Assembly: GCF_945605565.1 (NCBI RefSeq)
Contig: NZ_OX216966.1
Location: 5,944,001 to 6,008,000, forward strand
Direction: 5' to 3'
Source: Paenibacillus dendritiformis
Lineage (GTDB): Bacteria; Bacillota; Bacilli; Paenibacillales; Paenibacillaceae
Length of the DNA: 64,000 nt
Shown: positions 57,814 to 64,000 of the stretch, piece after piece
How the letters are laid out: every line of letters starts with the position of its first letter
How positions within the stretch are numbered: the stretch's first letter is position 1
Translations under genes and position numbers: made by a program
The notes under the pieces: model-generated
What the model saw: only the letters and a program-made list of their open reading frames with translations
Told to the model about the DNA's origin: nothing
The model's database searches: none

Positions 57814-58710
57814 ATGTCTATCTATGGCAAAAAACAGATGAGTATCCGTCTCCTAACCGAATATGAAGCGATGCTGGCCTGCCCGATCTGCTCCGGCCCG
57901 ATACAAGTGATGCAGGCGGCGAACACAGGCAGCTTGCGCTGTTCTCGCGGGCATTGCTTCGATATCGCCAAGCAGGGGTATGTGAACCTGCTTCCGCATC
58001 CTCCGCGCGGCGCTTACGGCAAGTCGATGTTCGAAGCCCGCAGGAGAGTAAGCGCCAGCGGCTTTTTTGAACCGCTGCTGGAGCGGATCAGCGGCCGAAT
58101 CTCCCGGGAGCTCGCCTTCGATGCGAAGCCGCCGCATCTGTTGGATGCAGGCTGCGGGGAAGGCTCTGCTTTAGCCCGCATTGTGGACCAAGTTCACGAA
58201 CGCGCTAGGACCAAGCTGTTGGGCGCAGGCGTCGACATTTCCAAGGAAGCGATCCGCATCGCGGCAAGAGAGTCATCCCGGGCGATATGGTGCGTCGCCG
58301 ATCTGGCGCGGTGCCCGTTCGCCGATCGGACATTCGGCTTCATCCTGAACCTGTTGTCTCCGTCGAACTATGCTGAGTTCCGCCGGCTGCTCACCGATAA
58401 CGGGATGGTCATTAAAGTGATTCCGGGCAGCGCCTATTTGCGTGAGCTCAGGGAGGTGCTGTACCGGCAGACGGACAGGCAGCACTACGATAATGAGCGC
58501 ACGGCCGCGCTATTTTTCCGACATTTTCATCTGTTGGAGGCCGAGTCGGTGCAGTATCGTCTCCCGGCAGCCCCTACATTCCTGGCGGATGCGATCCGCA
58601 TGACGCCCTTGTCCTGGGGCGCTTCGGAAGAGCGAATCCGTCAGGCGCTGCGCATGGAGGCCACCGAGATTACCGCGGACTTCACGATCCTGTACGGGAT
58701 GAAAAAATAA
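57814..58710 (+). CDS. 23S rRNA (guanine-N1)-methyltransferase RlmA(II)/TlrB-like
   Basis: Methyltransferase of 298 residues of the RlmA family, which modify G745 (RlmA-I) or G748 (RlmA-II/TlrB). An N-terminal zinc finger has Cys23, Cys26 (CPIC), Cys43 and His47 (CSRGH), followed by IAKQGYVNLL. SAM motif LLDAGCGEGSALARIV follows, with GVDISKEAIRIAA and LNLLSPSNYAEFRRLL. Gram-positive members mostly act at G748, and TlrB acts with an Erm-type methylase in tylosin resistance. The ATG at 57814 has GGGGTG seven bases before it. Own promoter, leader and terminator. Confidence 0.88.
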   Translation: MSIYGKKQMSIRLLTEYEAMLACPICSGPIQVMQAANTGSLRCSRGHCFDIAKQGYVNLLPHPPRGAYGKSMFEARRRVSASGFFEPLLERISGRISRELAFDAKPPHLLDAGCGEGSALARIVDQVHERARTKLLGAGVDISKEAIRIAARESSRAIWCVADLARCPFADRTFGFILNLLSPSNYAEFRRLLTDNGMVIKVIPGSAYLRELREVLYRQTDRQHYDNERTAALFFRHFHLLEAESVQYRLPAAPTFLADAIRMTPLSWGASEERIRQALRMEATEITADFTILYGMKK

Positions 58711-58723
58711 AGGCTCGAATCGA

Positions 58724-58754
58724 CATCCACCCTGCCTGGCGGGGTGGATGTTTT
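58724..58754 (+). terminator. terminator after the rlmA(II)-like gene
   Basis: CATCCACCC (58724-58732) pairs with GGGTGGATG (58742-58750), then TTTTG. Confidence 0.85.
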
Positions 58755-58921
58755 GCTTGTGCCCGTGCCGTTCTTCAAGGGCTGACATCTTCCTGACACC
58801 TTCATCCTGTACGCTGTCGGGCAGGGGAACCGATGCGCCAGATTAATTTTTCCTAAGGCATCGCTCCCCTGCCGCCTGATACAATAGCCTGTACGTATGA
58901 AGCTTGAAAGGATGTCATGCC

Positions 58922-59599
58922 GTGAAAAAAATATTGTTGATCGAAGATGAAGCGCCCATCGCCCGTTTGCTGCAGGCGTATCTGGCGCGTGAACCATATG
59001 AAGTGCGGTGGGATGCGGGAGATGGAGACCTGGAGGGGCTTTTCTTGTCATGGAGGCCGGATCTGGTGCTTCTCGACTTGACCCTGCCCGATCAGGACGG
59101 GATGGAGATCCTGAAGCAGCTAAGGCAGTATGGCAGCTGTCCGATCATTATTGTGACGGCGCGCGGCGCCGTGCCGGATCGGCTGCGGGGACTGCAGGAA
59201 GGCGCCGATGACTACATTCCGAAGCCTTTCGACCCGGAAGAGGTTGTCGCCCGCGTCCAAGCGGTTCTGCGGCGCTCCACCTATATGGCCGATCACGAGG
59301 CCGTGCGGCTGGGAAGTCTGGTTATCGACTTCACCTCCTGCGCCGTGTACTTGAACGAGCAGGCGGTGCCGCTGATCCCGCGCGATTGGAATGTGCTCGC
59401 CTTCCTTGCCCGGCATCCCAATCAATGCTTCAGCCGCGAGCAGCTGCTTGACAGCATATGGGGAATCGATTATGAAGGCGGCGATCGGGCGGTAGACACG
59501 ACAATCAAGCGGCTACGGCAGTGCCTGAAGGATTGGCCGGAATCCGAAGGCGCTATCCGGACGTTGCGGGGAATGGGGTATTCTCTCCATGTCCGCTAG
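58922..59599 (+). CDS. OmpR/PhoB-family response regulator
   Basis: Response regulator of 225 residues: receiver (1-118; acidic residues at 8-10 IEDE, phospho-acceptor Asp52 in LVLLDLTLPDQDG, Lys in IPKPFDPEEV) and a winged-helix output domain (about 128-225; HPNQCFSREQLLDSIWGIDYEGGDRAVDTTIKRLRQCL). The GTG at 58922 is used because GAAAGGATG is upstream; a TTG lies 18 bases earlier. It overlaps the following kinase gene by 11 bases. The regulon is unknown. Confidence 0.9.
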   Translation: MKKILLIEDEAPIARLLQAYLAREPYEVRWDAGDGDLEGLFLSWRPDLVLLDLTLPDQDGMEILKQLRQYGSCPIIIVTARGAVPDRLRGLQEGADDYIPKPFDPEEVVARVQAVLRRSTYMADHEAVRLGSLVIDFTSCAVYLNEQAVPLIPRDWNVLAFLARHPNQCFSREQLLDSIWGIDYEGGDRAVDTTIKRLRQCLKDWPESEGAIRTLRGMGYSLHVR

Positions 59600-61103
59600 A
59601 CAGCCGCTCCCGATGCTGCGCGTCTGGACGTGGCGCTACGCCCTGATTCTGTTCGCCGCGCTGCTCCTTATCGGTCTCCTCGCCGGAATCTGGATCTATG
59701 CGAATGCATACCGGCACAGCTATGATGTGCTGCAGGCGCGGGCGGAGCAGTTGGCCGATTCCTATGTCCGGATCTCCAGTCTGACCAGCGTCCAGGCCGA
59801 TACCCAGCCTGCTGCGAACAGCCTCAAGACGGATCTGTCCGTCCGTCCTATCGTTCCGCTCGCGTCTGCCGAAGTGAGCAGCCCGGTCCAAGCCATTAGC
59901 GCGACCGTAGTAGCAAGACCTGCGAATGGCGAGACGATGCAGATTGTTGACGCGCAAGGTAAGGTGCTCGATATGTATGCGGAAGACAGCGGGAACGCCG
60001 ATTCCGGAACCGCCGCTGCGCCTTCCGATTACAAGACCGTGCTCTCCGGGCAGCCGACCCGGGAACGCCTCGTCAAGCAGGACGTGACGTGGCTGCGCAT
60101 CGGCGTGCCGCTCCAGCAGCAGTCGGGCGTGGCAGGGGCACTGTACTTGAGCGCGCCGATACAGGAGGATATCAACAACACGAAGCAGCTCTATGTCCTG
60201 ATCGCGTTGATGGCCTTCGGCATCGCCGCAGCCGGCTGGGCGGCGATCTATCTGCTGCTACGGAAGCTGACGCAGCCGCTGCGCCAGCTGGCGCATGCCG
60301 CGCTGCAGGTCGCCGACGGACAGTATTCCCCGGCGCTGCCCGCCGTCCACGGGATCAAGGAGCAGGAGCTGAGGCAGCTTATCTCCTCCTTCGGTGATAT
60401 GACCTCGCGCCTCAAGCAGCTGGAACAGATGCGTACCGATCTGCTGGCCGGGGTATCGCATGAACTGCGGACACCGCTTACCTCGATTCGCGGCATGGTT
60501 CAAGCCGTGCATGGACGAGTCGTCGCGGGGAATGAAGCCGATGAATTCCTGCAGATCTCGCTCGAGGAAGCGAAGCGGATGCAGTCGATGGTCGACGATC
60601 TGCTCGAATTCTCCTCACTGGAAGCAGGGGCCATCAAGACCGAGCGCGATAAGGGTCCGCTCTCCCCGCTCATCCGCAGCGTCACTCAGCAGCTGCGATC
60701 TCTGCCGTCGTTCGCCTCTATACAGTTGAATGCCGTCCTGCCGGACGAAGAACTCGAATGCGATGGGGATCAGGGGCAACTCAAGCAGATAGTGACGAAT
60801 TTGATCATGAACAGCTCGGCAGCCGGGGCGACAGAGATTGCCGTGGAAGCCGCGGTGGTCGGAGAGGACATCGTCATCGAGGTCCGGGATAACGGCGGCG
60901 GCATCCGGGAATCTGAGGTCCCGTTCATCTTCGAACGCTATTACCGCGGCAGCAGCCGGCGCAAGAAAAAGCAAGGCCTCGGGCTGGGCTTGCCCCTCAG
61001 CCGGCTGCTGGCCCGCGCCAATGGCGGGGATCTCGTCCTCCATTCCACCTCTGAGGCCGGCACCGTGTTCCGGTTGTCCCTGCCCAAGCCGCCCGGGCCA
61101 TAG
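59589..61103 (+). CDS. sensor histidine kinase
   Basis: Membrane kinase of 504 residues: TM1 (about 15-40), an extracellular domain (about 41-200) rich in Ser/Ala, TM2 (about 201-220), HAMP, then HisKA with phospho-His291 (GVSHELRTPLTSIRG) and HATPase (NLIMNSSAAGATEIAVEA, VRDNGGGIRESEVPFIFERYYRGSSRRKKKQGLGLGLPLS). The last has the usual N/G1/F/G2 boxes. Partner of the overlapping upstream regulator. The signal is not apparent. Confidence 0.9.
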   Translation: MSARQPLPMLRVWTWRYALILFAALLLIGLLAGIWIYANAYRHSYDVLQARAEQLADSYVRISSLTSVQADTQPAANSLKTDLSVRPIVPLASAEVSSPVQAISATVVARPANGETMQIVDAQGKVLDMYAEDSGNADSGTAAAPSDYKTVLSGQPTRERLVKQDVTWLRIGVPLQQQSGVAGALYLSAPIQEDINNTKQLYVLIALMAFGIAAAGWAAIYLLLRKLTQPLRQLAHAALQVADGQYSPALPAVHGIKEQELRQLISSFGDMTSRLKQLEQMRTDLLAGVSHELRTPLTSIRGMVQAVHGRVVAGNEADEFLQISLEEAKRMQSMVDDLLEFSSLEAGAIKTERDKGPLSPLIRSVTQQLRSLPSFASIQLNAVLPDEELECDGDQGQLKQIVTNLIMNSSAAGATEIAVEAAVVGEDIVIEVRDNGGGIRESEVPFIFERYYRGSSRRKKKQGLGLGLPLSRLLARANGGDLVLHSTSEAGTVFRLSLPKPPGP

Positions 61104-61272
61104 CTGCCCGCGGCTGTCCTTGTTCCGGGCGGCCCTTATGCCGGAGCAGGTTGCGGATCAAGGCCGCCCCGCAAGCGGCGCGGCCTTCACCGCGTTCCGG
61201 CCTGTCGGCCCCTGCAGCCTGGCCGGGCTTGCCAGCGGGACGCCTCGCGCCGCTGAGATAAAGGCGAGGCCT

Positions 61273-61911
61273 TTATCCCCCGATTCGGCGGCCGCACGAA
61301 GCGGAGCCGAGCCAGGTATGCGGATTGCCCGCCCAGCACCAGCCCAGCTTCGGCCGGCCGCCGCTTATCCACAGCGCGGTGACCCTGCGGTCTCCGCAGC
61401 GGGAGGCGAGCAGGGAGAACCCGTTATTTTTCTGCAACATGTCCGGGTAATGGGTAATGAGCGCAATGCCCTCCTCGATCGTAAGCGGAGAGCGGCCCTG
61501 CTGCGCTATCGTCTTGAGCGCCTCATTCGGCGTTACATTGAGCGTCTCCATCCCCCTATCGATATCCGCCGCCACATACGCGATGCCGGCAGGAAGCTCA
61601 ACGCCCTCGATGGGTTGAAACCGGCGAAGCTCTTCGGCCTCCATAATGCTGAAGCCCCGCTTGCCCTGCCGCTCGACCTGCTCCATGGCCTTATCCCCGG
61701 CCACGCCATCGCTCCTCACGACGATAATGTAAGGAACATGCCCCTGCCGAGGTTCGATCTCTTCCGGCATGGGCAGCGACTGAACGCGCTGCCTCAGGGG
61801 CGCAAGCTGCTCCTTGAACGCCTCTTCGTCCAGCCCGACAAATGCAGGATAGCCCGCCTGAATCAAGTTCCCTGCCTGCCGATCGAATTCATTCCTATCC
61901 GGTCTACTCAT
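61273..61911 (-). CDS. DUF5701-family protein
   Basis: Protein of 212 residues ending LGWCWAGNPHTWLGSASCGRRIGG, a diagnostic tail of DUF5701, with a conserved core VPYIIVVRSDGVAGDKAMEQVERQGKRG...GVELPAGIAYVAADIDRG. No signal peptide or known enzymatic motif. It faces the kinase gene convergently. Function unknown. Confidence 0.7.
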   Translation of the reverse strand: MSRPDRNEFDRQAGNLIQAGYPAFVGLDEEAFKEQLAPLRQRVQSLPMPEEIEPRQGHVPYIIVVRSDGVAGDKAMEQVERQGKRGFSIMEAEELRRFQPIEGVELPAGIAYVAADIDRGMETLNVTPNEALKTIAQQGRSPLTIEEGIALITHYPDMLQKNNGFSLLASRCGDRRVTALWISGGRPKLGWCWAGNPHTWLGSASCGRRIGG

Positions 61912-62092
61912 CCGGTCTCCTCCTCTATGCTTCTCTCGCTATCCATCTACGAATCCATCGTACAACATGGAAGCTAATTATAAACTTATGCGGCAAGACC
62001 ACCTGTCACTATCGCATTAGCTTGCCAAAACATTATAAGTGAGCTTTAATCTTTAGTAACGAAGACAACATGCCGGGAGAGGACGGGATACG

Positions 62093-62797
62093 ATGAGACC
62101 GATCGATGTAGCGAGACGATTGAACCTGAGCACCAGCGCCCTCCGCAATTACGAGGCCCAGGGCATCATCCCCCCTGCGCTGCGCGATCCGAACGGATAC
62201 CGGAACTATACGGACGAGCATCTCGCCTATCTGGAATGCATAGCTGCCATGGCCGCGGGATACGGCATGGAGGTGACTTCCGATGTGATGCGGCTGCTTC
62301 TAGCCAAGGATACCGCATCCGCCCTGTGGCTGGTGAATGAAGCGCAAGCGCTGCTTCACCGGGATCGCTGCCTGGCCGAAGAAGCGATTCGCCGCTTCGA
62401 ACTGGAAGAACGCGGCGCTTTCGAGCCGGACGCGGACAACGATGGGATGACGATCGGCGAAGTGGCGGCCGAGACCGATGTCCCCCCCTCCACCCTCCGC
62501 TACTGGGAGAAGGAAGGGCTAATCGCCTCGTCCCGGGACGAACAGAACGGATACCGCCGGTTCAGCCCGTCCCAGCTTCGTAAAATTTGGCTGCTCCGCA
62601 CGCTGCGAACCGTCCTCTACTCAGCGGATTCGGTCCGGCTGAAGCAAGCCATTCGGAAGCTGGAGGACAATGACGCGGAGCGCGCCCGGGACATTGCCCA
62701 TGAATCGCTGCAATATTTGAATCGGCTTAATCAGGAACAGCTTCGCGGCTCCTACTATTTGTTCCGGCTGTGCCGCCGCTTGAACCTGCTGCAATAA
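62093..62797 (+). CDS. MerR-family regulator with two DNA-binding domains (TioE-like)
   Basis: Regulator of 234 residues with two MerR-type winged helices. The first is residues 1-70 (MRPIDVARRLNLSTSALRNYEAQGIIPPALRDPNGYRNYTDEHL). The second is about 115-185 (MTIGEVAAETDVPPSTLRYWEKEGLIASSRDEQNGYRRFSPSQL). Normal MerR proteins have one such domain plus a coiled coil. The second copy may bind DNA as well or be a duplicated module. No effector domain is visible. Confidence 0.83.
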   Translation: MRPIDVARRLNLSTSALRNYEAQGIIPPALRDPNGYRNYTDEHLAYLECIAAMAAGYGMEVTSDVMRLLLAKDTASALWLVNEAQALLHRDRCLAEEAIRRFELEERGAFEPDADNDGMTIGEVAAETDVPPSTLRYWEKEGLIASSRDEQNGYRRFSPSQLRKIWLLRTLRTVLYSADSVRLKQAIRKLEDNDAERARDIAHESLQYLNRLNQEQLRGSYYLFRLCRRLNLLQ

Positions 62798-62849
62798 CCG
62801 GCGCGCGAATAAGCCGCTTCGTCCTGTCTGGGGCGGAAGCGGCCAGCTC

Positions 62850-63197
62850 TTACTGCTTCCCGACATACATCAATATTAGGTTAAGCAAAGCCACGGCCCC
62901 ATAGCCGATCGCCCCGCCCGTTCGGCCAAGCAGCGCCAGCAGCACAACCGGAAGACCGAACATGGCAAGCTGGAACAGAAAATAATAAGGTTCGTCCAAT
63001 CGGATCGTAGCCTTGGGCGAGCCCATCATGCTCCACAACAAGGCGAGGACGAGCGGAAGACCGATCCCTGCCATCCCCTTCCACATCCATCCTTGCCCCG
63101 TACGGAATCCCCAATAGCCGGCGATCGCGAGCACGCCGAGCTCCAGCACAAAACGAACACCGAGATTGGCATATTTCAGCACCGTCAACAAGCCCAT
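62850..63197 (-). CDS. DUF2568-type small membrane protein
   Basis: Membrane protein of about 115 residues with four helices (about 5-30, 40-60, 72-92, 95-112): LKYANLGVRFVLELGVLAIAGYWGF, then GWMWKGMAGIGLPLVLALLWSMMGSPKA. This fits the YrdB/DUF2568 family of unknown function. GGGAGGA before the ATG at 63197 decides the start. A double palindrome lies directly upstream. Confidence 0.82.
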   Translation of the reverse strand: MGLLTVLKYANLGVRFVLELGVLAIAGYWGFRTGQGWMWKGMAGIGLPLVLALLWSMMGSPKATIRLDEPYYFLFQLAMFGLPVVLLALLGRTGGAIGYGAVALLNLILMYVGKQ

Positions 63198-63231
63198 GAG
63201 CGAATCTCCTCCCTTTTCGCCACGCACCAAA

Positions 63232-63272
63232 ACTAATATAATTAGTTAAAATTCTATACTAACGACATTAGT
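63232..63272. promoter_or_regulatory. tandem ACTAA-N5-TTAGT palindromes
   Basis: ACTAA-TATAA-TTAGT (63232-63246) and ACTAA-CGACA-TTAGT (63258-63272), 26 bases centre to centre, upstream of the DUF2568 gene and with the GNAT gene 130 bases away. They look like two dimer sites for a TetR-, MarR- or MerR-type repressor. Confidence 0.65.
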
Positions 63273-63403
63273 TTAGCAATCGTTTTTACTGATCCCCAGG
63301 AAATCCGTCCCCCGAAGGAGTGAATCTCATTCCTGGGATCATTCCGCCCTGACGCCGTTTGCGTTATAGTCAAGCTATCAAGATGAAGGAGGTGCGCAGC
63401 CTT

Positions 63404-64000
63404 ATGATCCCGCTTACGTTCCAGACGCTGGATAAGCTGGGCGAAGCCGATGTGGAGCAGGCGGCTCACGTGTTCGTGCACAGTTATATGGATGCGCTGA
63501 CAAGGGTATCCTCCGATCCGGACGTGCTGATCCGTCTGATTCGGAAGTCATTCATTCGCGAGCAATTTTACGCCGCATTGTGGAATGATCAAGTGGTAGC
63601 CATAATGGCGTACTCAACGCGCGGTACCCGTTCCCAGCGGTTCGACAAGAGCGGGCTGCAGCGCATCCTTGGCACATGGAAGGGATGGCTGTTCTATCGA
63701 TCCTTTGCCCGGGAATTCCATGCTCCCCACCGCTTGACGGACGAGGAATGCTTCCTGGAGGCGGTGGCGACCGCGCCGGAACACCGGGGCCAAGGCATTG
63801 CCGCCGCACTGCTCCGGCATATCATCGTTCAGCTCCCCTACCGGGTGTTCAAGCTGGAGGTCGCGGATACGAACGTGAAGGCGAGACGGCTCTATGAGCG
63901 TCAAGGCTTTACCCTTTTCCATACAAAAAAACAGTGGTTCCTCCCCAAGATGTATGGCTTTCGCGAAAGGCTATATATGAAGTTGGAGACAGACAAGGGG
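63404..64000 (+). CDS. GNAT N-acetyltransferase (partial, runs off right edge)
   Basis: Open frame of 199 codons from the ATG at 63404, preceded by AAGGAGGTG, to the window edge. The GNAT core has ECFLEAVATAPEHRGQGIAAALLRHI (cofactor loop RGQGIA) and LEVADTNVKARRLYERQGFTLFH. The end of the gene is not seen. Substrate unknown. Confidence 0.85.
   Translation, partial: MIPLTFQTLDKLGEADVEQAAHVFVHSYMDALTRVSSDPDVLIRLIRKSFIREQFYAALWNDQVVAIMAYSTRGTRSQRFDKSGLQRILGTWKGWLFYRSFAREFHAPHRLTDEECFLEAVATAPEHRGQGIAAALLRHIIVQLPYRVFKLEVADTNVKARRLYERQGFTLFHTKKQWFLPKMYGFRERLYMKLETDKG

Noticed and set aside
57201..57866. 221-residue plus frame across the arsR gene and the rlmA leader
   Set aside because: It is antisense to arsR and then runs through the leader in the wrong frame; the 8-codon leader and the methylase start are better supported.

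Overview
The window looks like chromosome of a Paenibacillus-type member of the Bacillota. The evidence is roughly 50-55 % GC, strong GGAGG ribosome-binding sites with many GTG/TTG starts, LplB/YtcP-type sugar ABC genes, a surface protein with SLH-like segments, cre sites for CcpA, and an ErmD-like rRNA methylase. I saw no rRNA or tRNA genes, prophage, CRISPR array or intact insertion sequence. All family assignments come from reading motifs; no database search was run.

Layout. 1-3106: a leftward sugar/oligosaccharide ABC operon whose binding-protein gene runs off the left edge. 3331-4642: an MFS exporter. 4687-19964: a 4-hydroxyphenylacetate (homoprotocatechuate) catabolic island. hpaG1-hpaG2-hpaF run rightward. 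hpaC, a complete branched-chain-amino-acid-type (Liv) ABC transporter, a DapA-like aldolase, hpaE, hpaB, hpaD and a second aldehyde dehydrogenase run leftward. A GntR regulator sits at the right end, and one 12-bp palindrome lies in all three promoters. 20272-25517: a secreted lipase with a cre site, then a citrate-type transporter with a CitS/CitT-like two-component system. 25682-30174: a TrmB-type regulator, a zinc-ribbon/GyrI-like protein and a secreted S9 peptidase. 30175-31176: gene-free repeat-rich DNA. 31177-37861: radical SAM protein, CsaA, RecQ, RlmCD-like methyltransferase and an AlkD-like protein.

38032-44008 is a patch of small accessory genes in which several are visibly broken (two GNAT acetyltransferases, a DinB protein, a phosphotransferase, an E2 acyltransferase lacking its lipoyl domains). 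44296-49275 holds an amino-acid permease and then a translation-linked resistance block: a leader peptide and attenuator, an RsgA-like GTPase, an APH-type kinase, and an erm gene with its own leader peptide. 49276-50140 is repeat-rich with a transposase remnant. 50285-64000 holds regulators, small-molecule transferases, a TagA-family glycosyltransferase, an EamA transporter with its ArsR regulator, an rlmA(II)/tlrB-like methylase, a two-component system and small genes; a GNAT gene runs off the right edge.

The most striking signal is that erm and the rlmA(II)-like gene, 9.5 kb apart, share the same non-coding leader. Each carries a short upstream ORF ending in Ile-Arg-Leu-Arg, the Arg-X-Arg type of macrolide arrest motif, about 105 nt before the start codon, and in each leader the Arg codons can pair with bases just upstream of the methylase ribosome-binding site. 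This predicts joint, drug-induced translation of two methylases acting at A2058 and G748 of 23S rRNA. The second notable system is the self-contained hydroxyphenylacetate regulon with its own Liv-type transporter and a DapA-type protein in place of HpaI.
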